A DNA stretch of 64,000 bases, taken from positions 183,641 through 247,640 of the forward strand of contig CALGMR010000003.1 of assembly GCA_937958815.1 (NCBI GenBank), written 5' to 3'. Origin of the DNA: an uncultured Rhizobiaceae group bacterium. GTDB lineage: Bacteria > Pseudomonadota > Alphaproteobacteria > Rhizobiales > Rhizobiaceae. The notes beneath the pieces are model-generated. The model searched no databases, was not told where the DNA came from, and saw nothing but the letters and a program-made list of their open reading frames with translations. Shown piece after piece: positions 1 to 10,490 of this stretch (position 1 is its first letter; every line of letters begins with the position of its first letter). A program made the translations under genes and the position numbers.

Positions 1-93
1 ATTGCAGTCGGGGCTTTGCACCTTCCCGGCGAGAACGGCATTGCCAACATTCTGGTTCAAAAAGGATACAAGGTCACACGGGTGACACCGTAA
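1..93 (+). CDS. TraB/GumN family protein, C-terminal fragment
   Basis: The first 30 codons of the window are open and end in TAA. The visible residues contain GALHLPGENG followed by a hydrophobic stretch and GYKVTRV. This is the usual closing block of TraB/GumN family proteins (conserved G-x-x-H-x-x-G near the C-terminus, then a GY-x-V strand). These proteins are metallopeptidase-like and of uncertain role in bacteria. The start lies outside the window, so length and signal peptide cannot be judged. Confidence 0.7.
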   Translation: MAVGALHLPGENGIANILVQKGYKVTRVTP

Positions 94-198
94 TCTTTGC
101 TATCTGTATCATTATGAAACAAATACAGGCCAATAAGGTGGCATAAGGGTTGCAACCTCACGTGCAAGCGCACAGCGCAAAGCACACGAGGACCCAAA

Positions 199-495
199 AT
201 GCGTACACTTTTGATCGCCGCCACACTTGCAGCAAGCACATTGGCAACTACCAGCTATGCTGGTGCTCAAGATTTCCGTCAATATCCAGGTTTCAAAGAC
301 AAAGACGCATTTGTTGAAATGACCAATGATATGGGACTGATTGTCGAGATCACACTGCGTTGTGGCCGACGCGCAAACGGCAAAATCAAAGCTGGAATTA
401 TGACCTATTCCAAACTTGAGCGTCTCTATTGTTCATCACAAAACCGCTGCTACCGTGATGCGCTGAAAGCAGCCGACCAAACCTGCGGCGGCTAA
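199..495 (+). CDS. small secreted hypothetical protein (98 aa)
   Basis: The ATG follows a GAGGACCC stretch that can serve as ribosome binding site. Residues 1-23 form a clear signal peptide (MRTLLIAATLAASTLATTSYA, then GAQ). The mature part has four cysteines (RCGRR, YCSSQNRCY, TCGG), which suggests two disulfides in the periplasm. No family is recognised. Its stop codon overlaps the stop of the convergent SLC13 permease gene by 4 bases, so the two genes run tail to tail without a separate terminator. Confidence 0.6.
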   Translation: MRTLLIAATLAASTLATTSYAGAQDFRQYPGFKDKDAFVEMTNDMGLIVEITLRCGRRANGKIKAGIMTYSKLERLYCSSQNRCYRDALKAADQTCGG

Positions 496-2258
496 AACGG
501 CCAAACAAAAATGATGGTCGGCACAGCGACGGCAATAACAATTGCCTCCAGCAAAAGGCCCATGCGCCAATAGTCGCCAAATTTGTAATTGCCCGGGCCC
601 ATAATGATCGTGTTGTTCTTGTGCCCAATTGGCGTGAGGAACGCACATGATGCGGCCACGGCCACACCCATCAAAAATGGATCAGGATTGACACCAATTG
701 ATTGAGCCACACTCACGGCGATGGGCGCCGTGATTAGAGCGGTCGCCACATTGTTCAAAAAGTCAGACAAGGTCATGGTGATGATCATGATGATTGTCAA
801 AATGCCCCACGGCGGCAAGTTTGATGTTTGAGTGACGATCAACTCAGCAATCATCTGACTGCCGCCAGTGGTCTCAAGCGCGGTGCCGACCGGGATGAGG
901 CAGGCCAGTAGCACAATGACCTTCCATTCGATCAACGCGTAAAAATCCCGCCCACCTATGATGCCAAGCGCAAGGTAGCCCACCACACAAATCGCCAAAG
1001 CAATGGCCAACGATGTGATGGACAAAACCGACAGCATAATTGCCACCACAAAAAGCGCGATGGCAATAAACGCTTTCGTGCGTTGCAAAACTTCCATACG
1101 TCGATTTTCCAGCGGCAAGACGCCCAACCAATTGCTGGCGCGTGCCACATTTTCGTCGGGTCCAATGAGCAGCAACATATCGCCAGCTTTGATTGGCAAC
1201 TTGCGCACACGATCTCTGAATTTTTTGCCTTGGCGTGAAACACCCAAAAGCGTAACGCCGTAACGACCAACGAGCCGTAACGTTTCCGTCGTCCGCCCCA
1301 CAAGACGGGCATCTTCAGGAACGATGGCTTCCACGAGACTTAATGACCGTCCCAAAAGTCCGCCATGTTTTTCAGCCCCAATCGCTTCCAATTCAGCAGC
1401 ACCCATAAGAGCTTCAATTTGTTTTGGGTCGCCTTCCAGCACAAGAAAATCGCCTTTGCGGATCTCTTTGGTTTTCGAAAATCCGGGAAGGCGTTTCCCT
1501 TGGCGCACGAGACCCAAAATAGTCACGTCGTTCTCATTGGCGAGTGGATAAATATCGCCCACCGTTTGGCCAATGGACTTGGATTCAGATTTCACGCGCG
1601 CTTCAGCAACATACAGCCCCGCGTCGCCTTCCAGCGAAACCGTATCTGCGCGTTTGGGCAGCAAACGCCACCCAATAATCGAGACATAAGCAATGCCCGT
1701 TAATGCAACGGCCAAGCCAACAGGTGCGAAGTCAAACATTTGAAACGGTTTGCCGAACGCGTCTTCGCGATATTGTGCAATCACGATATTTGGCGGCGTT
1801 CCTATCATTGTTATCATACCGCCCAGAATGGTTCCGAACGACAAGGGCATGAGTGTCAACGAGATCGCACGTTTGGCTTTGCGCGCCGCATCCATGTCGA
1901 GAGACATCAACAGTGCCAATGCTGCCACATTGTTGATGATTGCCGAAAGTGCTGCACCCGCTACAGCCATTATGCCAATGTGAGACGACAGGTTACGATC
2001 CGGCTTGATGACAAATTGTGCGATCAATTCCACCGCACCAGAATTCATCAGTCCGCGGGAAACAATCAGCACCAGCGCGATAATGACAACGGCAGGATGG
2101 CCAAACCCTTCAAAAGCCTTGCTCGGCTCAATAATGCCAAACAAGACAGTGACGAGAAGAGCGACAAAGGCCACAAGGTCATAGCGAAAACGACCCCAAA
2201 CGAGCATGCCGAACAGGACAAACAGAATGCCAAATAATATGGTCAGGTCCGTTGGCAT
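492..2258 (-). CDS. SLC13-family permease with two TrkA-C (RCK_C) domains
   Basis: This 588-residue inner-membrane transporter is organised as N-terminal transmembrane segments (about residues 1-200), two cytoplasmic RCK_C/TrkA-C-type domains (about 210-380, each closing with a K-G-D-x-L/M-L-L/V strand), and a second membrane half (about 395-588). The membrane halves carry the SLC13-type motifs INNVAALALLM and LNNVATALITAP, and GTPPN in the first half. The family moves dicarboxylates, sulfate or other anions with sodium. The substrate cannot be told from sequence, though a position just after the TCA genes fits a di- or tricarboxylate. It starts 13 bases after the lpd stop and may be the last gene of that operon. 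Confidence 0.85.
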   Translation of the reverse strand: MPTDLTILFGILFVLFGMLVWGRFRYDLVAFVALLVTVLFGIIEPSKAFEGFGHPAVVIIALVLIVSRGLMNSGAVELIAQFVIKPDRNLSSHIGIMAVAGAALSAIINNVAALALLMSLDMDAARKAKRAISLTLMPLSFGTILGGMITMIGTPPNIVIAQYREDAFGKPFQMFDFAPVGLAVALTGIAYVSIIGWRLLPKRADTVSLEGDAGLYVAEARVKSESKSIGQTVGDIYPLANENDVTILGLVRQGKRLPGFSKTKEIRKGDFLVLEGDPKQIEALMGAAELEAIGAEKHGGLLGRSLSLVEAIVPEDARLVGRTTETLRLVGRYGVTLLGVSRQGKKFRDRVRKLPIKAGDMLLLIGPDENVARASNWLGVLPLENRRMEVLQRTKAFIAIALFVVAIMLSVLSITSLAIALAICVVGYLALGIIGGRDFYALIEWKVIVLLACLIPVGTALETTGGSQMIAELIVTQTSNLPPWGILTIIMIITMTLSDFLNNVATALITAPIAVSVAQSIGVNPDPFLMGVAVAASCAFLTPIGHKNNTIIMGPGNYKFGDYWRMGLLLEAIVIAVAVPTIIFVWPF

Positions 2259-2271
2259 AGTGGCGCCTTTC

Positions 2272-3681
2272 TTACATGTGCAGCGGTTTGCTGTATGTCG
2301 CCATAGCAGCTTCTTTCACAGCTTCCGACAATGTTGGATGCGCATGGCATGTGCGACCAAGATCTTCGGATGAACCGCCAAACTCCATGAGTACGGCAAC
2401 TTCGTGGATCATGTCACCAGCGCCAAAGCCAACAATATGACATCCAAGAACCTTGTCGGTTTTGGCATCAGCCAAAAATTTCACAAAACCGTCTGTTGCG
2501 TTCATGGCGCGCGCGCGGCCATTGGCGGTGAAGGGGAACTGCCCTGCAACATAATCAACCCCATCGGCTTTCAACTGTTCTTCGGTTGCACCTACAGATG
2601 CCACCTCCGGCATTGTATACACCACGCCCGGAATAACATTGTAATTCACGTGGCCATGTTGTCCTGCAATGGTTTCAGCAACAGCAACACCTTCATCTTC
2701 CGCTTTATGAGCAAGCATGGGACCGTCGGTTACATCACCAATAGCGTAAACACCTTCCACATTGGTGCGCCATTGAGCGTCGGTTTTCACCATGCCGCGT
2801 TCCATTTTCACACCCAAGGCTTCAAGACCGAGATTGGACGTAAATGGACGGCGGCCAGTCGCCACCAAAACCACATCAGCTTCAATGGTTTCAGCATCAC
2901 CGCCTTTAACAGGTTCAAAGCTCACCAGACCTTTGTTGCCTTTTTTAGAAACGGCCGTGACCTTGGAATTCATCTTGAAGGTGAAGCCTTGCTTTTTCAG
3001 TGTCCGCTGGAATTGTTTCGCAACACCACCATCCATGCCCCCAAGAATGGAACCCAGATATTCCACCACAGTGACATCGGCACCAAGGCGAGACCAAACG
3101 GAACCCAGTTCCAACCCAATCACACCGCCACCCACAACCACCAAAGATTTTGGAACTTTCGGCAAAGAGATCGCATGATCTGACGACACGATGGTCGCGC
3201 CATCAAATTCCACATCAACGCCAGGAATCCCCGCAACTTCAGAACCTGTGGCAATCACAATGTTCTTGGCTGCGATCGTTTCCACTTTGCCATCATCATC
3301 TGTGACAGACACTTGGCCTTTGGCTGCAATAGCACCCATGCCATGGAATACGGTGATTTCATTCTTGTTCATCAAGAACGAAACCCCGTCCACATTTGCT
3401 TTCACGGTCGCATCTTTGTGCGCCATCATCTTTTTCAAATCGAGCTTTGGTTTGCCCACATCGATGCCAAGCTTGTCGAACCCATGAGCGGCTTCGTGAT
3501 ACATTTCAGAAGCATGCAACAAGGCTTTTGATGGAATGCATCCAACGTTCAAACACGTTCCACCAAGCGTTTTGTCTTTCTCGACAATGGCCGTTTTCAA
3601 ACCAAGTTGTGCCGCTTTGATAGCGCACACATAACCACCTGGCCCTGAACCAATTACAACGACATCAAATTCGCTTGCCAT
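2272..3681 (-). CDS. lpdA: dihydrolipoyl dehydrogenase (E3)
   Basis: The 469-residue flavoprotein oxidises dihydrolipoamide in the 2-oxoglutarate dehydrogenase complex and passes electrons to NAD. Visible features are the FAD-binding GSGPGGY near residue 11, the redox disulfide [13 protein letters not shown] (Cys43/Cys48), the NAD-binding [10 protein letters not shown] around residue 185, the second FAD motif YAIGDVT, and the C-terminal HAHPTLSE with the catalytic His-Glu pair. The length is normal for the family. It follows sucB and an SDR gene on the same strand, so this is the E3 of the OGDH operon. Confidence 0.97.
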   Translation of the reverse strand: MASEFDVVVIGSGPGGYVCAIKAAQLGLKTAIVEKDKTLGGTCLNVGCIPSKALLHASEMYHEAAHGFDKLGIDVGKPKLDLKKMMAHKDATVKANVDGVSFLMNKNEITVFHGMGAIAAKGQVSVTDDDGKVETIAAKNIVIATGSEVAGIPGVDVEFDGATIVSSDHAISLPKVPKSLVVVGGGVIGLELGSVWSRLGADVTVVEYLGSILGGMDGGVAKQFQRTLKKQGFTFKMNSKVTAVSKKGNKGLVSFEPVKGGDAETIEADVVLVATGRRPFTSNLGLEALGVKMERGMVKTDAQWRTNVEGVYAIGDVTDGPMLAHKAEDEGVAVAETIAGQHGHVNYNVIPGVVYTMPEVASVGATEEQLKADGVDYVAGQFPFTANGRARAMNATDGFVKFLADAKTDKVLGCHIVGFGAGDMIHEVAVLMEFGGSSEDLGRTCHAHPTLSEAVKEAAMATYSKPLHM

Positions 3682-3703
3682 ATTTACTTTCCTTTAAAGA
3701 CGT

Positions 3704-4447
3704 CTAGCGTCCGCCACCAACATTCAGGCAGTCACCCGTCACATAAGATGCATCTTCACTCAACAGCCAAACAATCGCCCGTGCAACTTCTTCAGCAGTT
3801 CCTGCACGACCCATCGGCACGGTGTGTCCCAACCGTTCCACACGGTTCAATTCACCACCAGATGCATGGATTTCTGTATCAATCAAACCGGGTCGAACGG
3901 CATTCACGCGGATGCCCTCACCAGCAACTTCAAGCGCCAAACCTTTTGTAAAAATATCGACGCCAGCCTTAGCCGCAGCATAGTCCACATACATATTTGG
4001 AGAGCCAAGATAGGCAGCGGCCGATGATAGATTCACAATCGCGCCACCCTTGCCGCCATGTTCTGTCGACATACGTTTAATTGCCTCACGCGCACACAAG
4101 AACGACCCTGTGAGATGAACAGCAAACATACGGTTCAAACGCTCCGCAGTGATGTTCTCCACACGGTCAGATTGCCCCACATGTCCCGCATTATTCACAA
4201 GGCCAGCAAGCGGCCCCATCTGATCAACGGCCTCAAACATGCGCAATATGTCGGCTTCATTCCCCATATCGCCTTGCACAGCGATGGCGTTCACACCATG
4301 GGCTTTACAGTCCGCAACAACCTGTTCTGCCGCATCAGAATTGGACATATAGTTGATGCATACGTCATGCCCTTTTGAGGCAGCAAGCTTAGCAACTGCC
4401 GCGCCAATTCCGCGACTGCCACCAGTTATGAGATACGTGTTTGCCAT
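3704..4447 (-). CDS. short-chain dehydrogenase/reductase (SDR family)
   Basis: This 247-residue classical SDR has the cofactor motif TGGSRGIG at residues 8-15, NNAGHVG, the catalytic serine in NLSSAAAYL and the YAAAK active-site motif. The C-terminal GDCLNVGGGR is typical of the FabG-like subgroup. The substrate is unknown. It sits 6 bases after sucB and 22 bases before lpdA, so it is co-transcribed with the OGDH genes. I know this arrangement from other Hyphomicrobiales, where the gene is also of unknown role. Confidence 0.9.
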   Translation of the reverse strand: MANTYLITGGSRGIGAAVAKLAASKGHDVCINYMSNSDAAEQVVADCKAHGVNAIAVQGDMGNEADILRMFEAVDQMGPLAGLVNNAGHVGQSDRVENITAERLNRMFAVHLTGSFLCAREAIKRMSTEHGGKGGAIVNLSSAAAYLGSPNMYVDYAAAKAGVDIFTKGLALEVAGEGIRVNAVRPGLIDTEIHASGGELNRVERLGHTVPMGRAGTAEEVARAIVWLLSEDASYVTGDCLNVGGGR

Positions 4448-4453
4448 ATTGGT

Positions 4454-5674
4454 TTACAGATCCAACACAAGTCGTTGTGGGTCTTCGAGGCTTTCTTTTA
4501 CACGCACAAGGAAAGTCACAGCTTCTTTGCCATCCACAATACGGTGGTCGTAAGACAAAGCCAGATACATCATCATCGCCGTCGTGACTTCACCGTTGCG
4601 CACAACAGGACGCTCTTCAATTTTGTGCATGCCCAGAATACCAGACTGAGGTGCATTCAAAATCGGGGTCGACATCAACGAGCCGTAAACACCGCCGTTT
4701 GAAATGGTGAAAGTCCCGCCCTGCATATCGTCCATGCCGAGTTTTCCATCACGGGCCTTGCGACCAAGATTGCCAATCTCCTGCTCGATTTCAGCAATCG
4801 ACATTTGATCTGCTTCGCGCACAACGGGAACCACGAGACCTTTATCTGTACCAACTGCGACACCAATGTGAGCGTAGTTCTTATAAACAATGTCTGTGCC
4901 GTCAATTTCAGCATTCACTGCCGGAATTTCTTTCAATGCGTGACAAACAGCTTTTGTAAAGAAACCCATGAAACCCAGTTTCACACCGTGCTTTTTTTCA
5001 AACAGATCTTTGTACTGTTTCCGCAACTCCATCACTGGACCCATATCCACCTCGTTAAAAGTGGTCAGCATGGCAGCGGTGTTTTGTGCGTCTTTCAAAC
5101 GGCGGGCAATTGTTTGGCGCAACCGTGTCATACGAACACGTTCTTCACGCACTTCATCATCAGCGCTTGATGCAGCACGCGATGCAGAAGCCGCTGGTGC
5201 AGGTGCAGAAGACGTCTTTTTAAGCGCAGCGATCACATCGCCTTTAAGAACCTGACCGCGCTTTCCAGAACCTTCAACCGAACCAGCTGCAACATTGTTC
5301 TCTGCCATCATTTTTGCTGCAGAAGGTGCAGGTTGCGTCTCTGTTGTTGCGGCGGCCGGTGCAGGCGCCTCAACAGCCACAGGAGCTTCTGTTTTGGGAG
5401 CAGGTGCAGCAGCAGTTGCAGATGCACCAACACGGATACGTCCAATCACATCGCCAGGTGCGATCACGGAACCTGTTTCAGCCAAAATTTCTTCCAGAAC
5501 ACCAGACTGTTGTGCAGGCACATCCATAGCCGCTTTGTCTGTCTCCAGTTCAACAACGGCGTCATCAACTTCAACAGCGCCGCCCACAGCCACATACCAT
5601 TCCCCGATTTCTGCTTCAGTAACAGACTCACCCGCGCTTGGGGCAATAACGTCGATCAGTTCACCATCAGCCAT
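4454..5674 (-). CDS. sucB: 2-oxoglutarate dehydrogenase E2, dihydrolipoyl succinyltransferase
   Basis: The 406-residue E2 core transfers the succinyl group from E1-bound lipoate to CoA. One lipoyl domain lies at about residues 1-77 with the lipoylated lysine in ETDKAAM (Lys47). An Ala/Pro-rich linker follows, then a peripheral-subunit-binding domain (about 118-155, [21 protein letters not shown] region). The catalytic domain ends with SYDHRIVDG, which carries the active His. It lies directly after sucA and before the SDR and lpdA genes. Confidence 0.97.
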   Translation of the reverse strand: MADGELIDVIAPSAGESVTEAEIGEWYVAVGGAVEVDDAVVELETDKAAMDVPAQQSGVLEEILAETGSVIAPGDVIGRIRVGASATAAAPAPKTEAPVAVEAPAPAAATTETQPAPSAAKMMAENNVAAGSVEGSGKRGQVLKGDVIAALKKTSSAPAPAASASRAASSADDEVREERVRMTRLRQTIARRLKDAQNTAAMLTTFNEVDMGPVMELRKQYKDLFEKKHGVKLGFMGFFTKAVCHALKEIPAVNAEIDGTDIVYKNYAHIGVAVGTDKGLVVPVVREADQMSIAEIEQEIGNLGRKARDGKLGMDDMQGGTFTISNGGVYGSLMSTPILNAPQSGILGMHKIEERPVVRNGEVTTAMMMYLALSYDHRIVDGKEAVTFLVRVKESLEDPQRLVLDL

Positions 5675-5750
5675 GATCTTGTTCTCTCTTCTCGATGTTT
5701 GGCGATTTCAGCGCCAGAATTTTAAATCTCTGTTCAATACTGCTCTGCGA

Positions 5751-8741
5751 TCAGCCGCCGAGCGCTTCTTCCAAAAAGGCTTCCAACTGCGCCAAATGTT
5801 TAGACATCTGACCCGTTGCCGGAGACGCAGCACCCGCGCGCCCCGCATAACGCGCGCGCTCATGTTTCGCTTCAATATGCGTGAGTACCCATTCGAGGTA
5901 GGGCTCAATGAAACTCCAAGCGCCCATATTTTTGGGCTCTTCCTGACACCAAACAAATTCAGCACCTTTAAAGCGTGACAGTTCTGTGATCAGCGCTTTG
6001 GCGGGGAATGGATAAAGCTGTTCGACGCGCAACAGATAAATATCATCAATGCCACGTTTCTCACGCTCATCGTAAAGGTCAAAATACACTTTGCCCGTAC
6101 ACAACACGACGCGTTTTATCTTGTTGTCCTTGACCAGCTTGATCTTTTGATCAGGCAATTGCTCTGCATCATCCCACAGCAAGCGGTGGAAAGAGGTGTC
6201 AGGGCCAAACTCTTCCAGTTTGGAAACCGCACTCTTGTGACGCAGCAAAGATTTCGGTGTAACAATCACCAGCGGTTTGCGGAAATCGCGTTTTAATTGA
6301 CGACGCAAAATGTGGAAATAGTTTGCCGGCGTTGTGCAATTTGCCACCTGCATATTGTCTTCCGCACAGGCTTGGAGAAAACGTTCAAGACGCGCTGATG
6401 AATGTTCCGGCCCCTGCCCTTCATAACCGTGGGGCAGCAACATCACGAGACCTGACATACGCAACCATTTGCGTTCACCTGACGAAATGAACTGGTCAAT
6501 CACAACCTGCGCACCGTTCACGAAATCACCGAATTGCGCTTCCCAAATGGTCAGACCAGACGGGCGTGTAAGCGAATAGCCATATTCATAGCCCAACACC
6601 GCTTCTTCTGAGAGCATGGAGTTGATCACGCCATAGTTTTCAGCGTCCTCATATCCTTCCATCTCGTTCAAAGTTTTGAGCGGAATATATCTGCGTTCAT
6701 CGCGCTGGTCATACAACACGGAATGACGTTGCGAGAATGTTCCGCGTTCGACGTCTTGCCCTGATAGACGCACATGGTGTCCTTCAAGTTGCAAGGAGCC
6801 AAAAGCCAACGCTTCGCCAGTTGCCCAATCCAGACCATCGCCAGAGTCAATCATCTTGGCGCGATTGTTCATAAAGCGTTTGATGGTTTTATGAGCTTCA
6901 AAATCATCAGGAATATCTGTGATTTTTTTGCCCAACGCTTTCAGCGTTTCTAAAGACACACCGGTTTTGCCACGACGGGGGTCTTCCCCACTTTCCGCTG
7001 CTTTCAAACCAGACCAAGCGCCATCCAGCCAATCGGCTTTGTTCGGCTTGTAGTTTTCTGACGCTTCAAAATCAGCATCCAACTGCGCACGAAAGTCTGC
7101 CGCTGCAGTTTTTGCGTCTTCTTCACTGAGAACATTCTCTTGAGCCAGACGTTCGCCATATTGTTTCAGTGTAGTCGGATGCTCTTTAATTTTTCGATAC
7201 ATCAACGGTTGCGTGAACATCGGTTCATCGCCTTCGTTGTGGCCGTAACGGCGATAACAGAACATATCAATCACAACAGGACGTTTGAATTCCTGACGGA
7301 ATTCGGTCGCCACTTTAGCCGCGTAAACCACAGCTTCTGGATCATCCCCATTCACATGGAAAATGGGCGCATCAATCATCTTCGCCACGTCGGACGGATA
7401 TGGGGAGGAACGTGAATAATGCGGGTTGGTGGTGAACCCGATTTGGTTGTTGATGATCACATGAATGGAACCGCCGGTGCGGTGGCCCTTTAGACCAGAG
7501 AGACCCAAACATTCCGCCACAACACCTTGGCCCGCAAACGCTGCATCACCATGCAACAACAATGGCAAAACCGTATGGCGCGAACGCGAACCGCGCTCAT
7601 TGACCGGCTCCGTCATATCTTGTTTGGCGCGCGCCTTACCCAAAACGACGGGATTCACAATTTCCAAGTGAGACGGGTTGGCCGTCAGCGACAAGTGAAC
7701 ACTGTTGCCGTCGAACTCACGATCGGAGGATGCACCGAGGTGATATTTCACATCACCAGAGCCTTCCACTTCATCGGGCTTGAAGGAACCACCTTTGAAT
7801 TCATGAAACACAGCTGTAAACGGCTTGCCCATCACATTGGTCAACACGTTCAGGCGGCCACGGTGGGCCATGCCAAGAATAATATCTTTTACGCCGAGTT
7901 GGCCGCCGCGTTTGATAATCTGCTCAAGTGCAGGAATAAGGCTTTCGCCACCATCCAAGCCAAAACGTTTTGTGCCTTTGTAACGCACATCCAGAAATTT
8001 CTCGAAACCTTCAGCTTCAACAAGTTTGTTGAAGATGGCCTTCTTCCCGTTTTCAGTAAACTCAATCGACTTGCCCGGCCCTTCAATACGTTCCTGAATC
8101 CAGGACTTCGCTTTCGGATCGGCGATGTGCATAAACTCCACGCCAAGCGTAGAACAATAAGTACGACGCAAAATTTCCAGCATCCGCGGAATGGTTGCAA
8201 ATTCAAGACCAAGAACATTGTCGAGGAAAATCTCGCGATCATAATCGGCTTCGGTGAATCCGTATGCCGACGGATGCAATTCGTTGTGATCTTCTTTGTC
8301 ACCAGCAATGCCAAGCGGGTCGAGATTGGCATGCAAATGACCGCGCATACGATATGCGCGCACCATCATGATCGCACGAATTGAATCCCGCGTGGCTTGC
8401 TGAACATCTTCCGCAGAAGCAGCAGCGCCTGCCCCTTTGATCGCGGCAGCCACCTTGCCTTCGGACACGATTTCATCATTGGCCCAATGGCCATCAAGTG
8501 CAGATGTCAGCTCACCATTCGTAGGAATTGGCCAGTGAGATTTTTTCCAAGATGCGCCAGCTGCATTCTTGATGATGTCATCGCCATGGTCGCCGAGATC
8601 ACCAAAGAATTGCTGCCACTCGGCAGAAACCGAAGAAGGCTCGTTTCTATAATCCGCATACAGCTCCTCGATATATCCGGCATTCCCTCCGTAGAGAAAT
8701 GACGTATTCGCAAAAGCTTCATTTTGTTCTTCACGGGCCAT
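5751..8741 (-). CDS. sucA: 2-oxoglutarate dehydrogenase E1 (thiamine diphosphate dependent)
   Basis: This 996-residue E1 decarboxylates 2-oxoglutarate and succinylates the lipoyl domain of SucB. The N-terminal E1 arm (FLYGGNAGYIEELY) is present, as are HRGRLNVLTN, the thiamine diphosphate motif GDDPEAVVYAAKVATEFR and the transketolase-like region EAQFGDFVNGAQVV. The length is normal for alphaproteobacterial E1o. It lies 42 bases after sucD and 76 bases before sucB on the same strand. The N-terminus MAREEQNEAF is consistent with family starts. Confidence 0.97.
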   Translation of the reverse strand: MAREEQNEAFANTSFLYGGNAGYIEELYADYRNEPSSVSAEWQQFFGDLGDHGDDIIKNAAGASWKKSHWPIPTNGELTSALDGHWANDEIVSEGKVAAAIKGAGAAASAEDVQQATRDSIRAIMMVRAYRMRGHLHANLDPLGIAGDKEDHNELHPSAYGFTEADYDREIFLDNVLGLEFATIPRMLEILRRTYCSTLGVEFMHIADPKAKSWIQERIEGPGKSIEFTENGKKAIFNKLVEAEGFEKFLDVRYKGTKRFGLDGGESLIPALEQIIKRGGQLGVKDIILGMAHRGRLNVLTNVMGKPFTAVFHEFKGGSFKPDEVEGSGDVKYHLGASSDREFDGNSVHLSLTANPSHLEIVNPVVLGKARAKQDMTEPVNERGSRSRHTVLPLLLHGDAAFAGQGVVAECLGLSGLKGHRTGGSIHVIINNQIGFTTNPHYSRSSPYPSDVAKMIDAPIFHVNGDDPEAVVYAAKVATEFRQEFKRPVVIDMFCYRRYGHNEGDEPMFTQPLMYRKIKEHPTTLKQYGERLAQENVLSEEDAKTAAADFRAQLDADFEASENYKPNKADWLDGAWSGLKAAESGEDPRRGKTGVSLETLKALGKKITDIPDDFEAHKTIKRFMNNRAKMIDSGDGLDWATGEALAFGSLQLEGHHVRLSGQDVERGTFSQRHSVLYDQRDERRYIPLKTLNEMEGYEDAENYGVINSMLSEEAVLGYEYGYSLTRPSGLTIWEAQFGDFVNGAQVVIDQFISSGERKWLRMSGLVMLLPHGYEGQGPEHSSARLERFLQACAEDNMQVANCTTPANYFHILRRQLKRDFRKPLVIVTPKSLLRHKSAVSKLEEFGPDTSFHRLLWDDAEQLPDQKIKLVKDNKIKRVVLCTGKVYFDLYDEREKRGIDDIYLLRVEQLYPFPAKALITELSRFKGAEFVWCQEEPKNMGAWSFIEPYLEWVLTHIEAKHERARYAGRAGAASPATGQMSKHLAQLEAFLEEALGG

Positions 8742-8783
8742 AAAACCAAACAGGGTTGCCCCTGCCTCCTCGTTTCATTCAGT

Positions 8784-9689
8784 CTATTCATTCAACAACG
8801 TAACAAGAGTTTCACCTAATTTCGCAGGTGATGGTGAGACGCGGATGCCTGCAGCTTCCATCGCTTCGATTTTTTCTGGAGCGCCGCCTTTGCCGCCGGA
8901 GATCACAGCGCCTGCATGGCCCATTGTGCGTCCTGGAGGGGCTGTACGACCTGCAATGAAACCAACAGTTGGTTTGCTGCGGCCTTTCTTAGCTTCATCG
9001 GCCAGAAATTGCGCTGCGTCTTCTTCGGCGGAACCGCCGATCTCACCAATCATGATGATGGATTTTGTTTCTTCGTCAGCCAAGAACATTTCCAGCATAT
9101 CGATGAATTCGGTGCCTTTAACAGGATCGCCACCAATCCCCACAGCCGTGGTCTGGCCAAGGCCAGCATTGGTTGTCTGGAACACGGCTTCATAAGTCAA
9201 AGTCCCAGAACGAGACACGATGCCCACATTGCCGTCTTTGAAAATGCCGCCGGGCATAATGCCAATTTTGCACTCGTTCGGTGTCAAAACACCCGGGCAA
9301 TTCGGGCCAATCAAACGAGAGTTTGATTTGTCCAGTTTCGCTTTCACGCGCACCATATCCAGAACAGGAACACCTTCCGTGATTGCAACGATCAACGGAA
9401 TTTCCGCGTCAATTGCTTCTTCAATAGCAGCTGCACACCCCGCAGGCGGCACATAGATCACAGATGCGTTGGCGCCTGTACGCTCTTTGGCTTCTGCCAC
9501 GGTTGTAAAGATCGGAAGTTCACCTTCGCCGTTGGAAGCAGACCACGTTTCACCACCTTTTTTCGGGTGCGTGCCAGCCACCATTTGTGTGCCATGATAT
9601 GCCAGCGCCTGTTCCGTGTGGAATGTGCCAGTTTTACCCGTCAGGCCCTGCACGATAATTTTTGTGTCTTTGTCGATAAGAATGGACAT
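8784..9689 (-). CDS. sucD: succinate-CoA ligase (ADP-forming), alpha subunit
   Basis: The 301-residue alpha subunit of succinyl-CoA synthetase works with SucC in substrate-level phosphorylation. It has the CoA-binding N-terminal Rossmann domain ([12 protein letters not shown]), the GPNCPGVL segment, and [12 protein letters not shown] with the phosphorylated histidine. Unlike the common sucC-sucD layout, two small genes lie between it and sucC. Its first base is shared with the stop codon of the preceding 64-residue gene. Confidence 0.97.
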   Translation of the reverse strand: MSILIDKDTKIIVQGLTGKTGTFHTEQALAYHGTQMVAGTHPKKGGETWSASNGEGELPIFTTVAEAKERTGANASVIYVPPAGCAAAIEEAIDAEIPLIVAITEGVPVLDMVRVKAKLDKSNSRLIGPNCPGVLTPNECKIGIMPGGIFKDGNVGIVSRSGTLTYEAVFQTTNAGLGQTTAVGIGGDPVKGTEFIDMLEMFLADEETKSIIMIGEIGGSAEEDAAQFLADEAKKGRSKPTVGFIAGRTAPPGRTMGHAGAVISGGKGGAPEKIEAMEAAGIRVSPSPAKLGETLVTLLNE

Positions 9690-9883
9690 TAGCTCTGGTC
9701 TTTCAGTGTCTGTTTGATGTCTTTGAGCACCGTAATCATTTCACGGTTGGTCTCTAGAATTTCATTATTGATTTTGGTCACATCGTCGATGTGCCCGTTG
9801 TATTTTTTGGTCTGCCATCGCGCCAGCCAAACCGCTCCTAAGAAAATAATCAAAAGTGGCAGCCATACGACGAGTTTTTCCAT
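9689..9883 (-). CDS. small single-pass membrane protein (64 aa)
   Basis: Residues 5-21 ([17 protein letters not shown]) form one transmembrane helix. A short basic segment follows, then a charged, probably coiled-coil tail ([25 protein letters not shown]). The stop codon overlaps the sucD start by one base, implying translational coupling. Only 4 bases separate it from the gene upstream. No family is recognised. A membrane-anchored coiled coil inside a TCA operon is unexplained; a simple passenger role is as likely as any link to succinyl-CoA synthetase. Confidence 0.7.
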   Translation of the reverse strand: MEKLVVWLPLLIIFLGAVWLARWQTKKYNGHIDDVTKINNEILETNREMITVLKDIKQTLKDQS

Positions 9884-9887
9884 GGTT

Positions 9888-10490
9888 CTATTTCTGCAAA
9901 ATCGTCACGTTGAGCAGACCGCCCTTACCGGTAGGCGGTGCTTTCGCGAAAACAAAGACTTTCAAATCCGCATTGCCGCCAGCCCAGGTTGTTGTGCGCA
10001 AAAGACCTTCTGGAACATCACGGCTTACAGGTTCCTTGCCCACGAGCCGCTGCATGTTGGGCATGAACTCAGACGCCAATTGCTGGTCGTCCAGAATGAT
10101 TGAACATGTGGAAACTTTGCCATCTGCAAGATCAGGGAACGTTTTCACCATGCTCGGTGTGGGCGCACCCTTGGTAATGCCAACGCGGAACAAGCGCTCT
10201 CCGACCTGCACATCCCAACCATCCAGAATTTCGAGCTCTTGTTCACCTTTGAACTGCTCCAAATCTGCCGGTTCCATAGACCGCCAAGCCAGCTTGGCGG
10301 ACATATTACGGATGCCGGGAAGATCATGAACCTGCGCATAGCAAATGCGATTGAACACAAACACAGGATCAGGATTGTTATCTGCCTTGTCAGCCGTTGC
10401 CACACTGGTGTCAGCTGTTTGAGCAAAAGCTGCCAGGCTGCACCCACCAGATATGATGGTGGCCAAAAACAATTTGCGGAGGAAGGCCAT
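9888..10490 (-). CDS. secreted hypothetical protein (200 aa)
   Basis: A signal peptide is evident ([24 protein letters not shown]), so the protein is periplasmic or, less likely, a lipoprotein on the cysteine at residue 17. The mature part contains two cysteines (RICYAQ, STCSII) and no motif I recognise. Its ATG overlaps the sucC stop by one base (TAATG) and it ends 4 bases before the 64-residue membrane protein. It is therefore locked into the sucC-sucD transcript. The function is unknown. Confidence 0.75.
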   Translation of the reverse strand: MAFLRKLFLATIISGGCSLAAFAQTADTSVATADKADNNPDPVFVFNRICYAQVHDLPGIRNMSAKLAWRSMEPADLEQFKGEQELEILDGWDVQVGERLFRVGITKGAPTPSMVKTFPDLADGKVSTCSIILDDQQLASEFMPNMQRLVGKEPVSRDVPEGLLRTTTWAGGNADLKVFVFAKAPPTGKGGLLNVTILQK

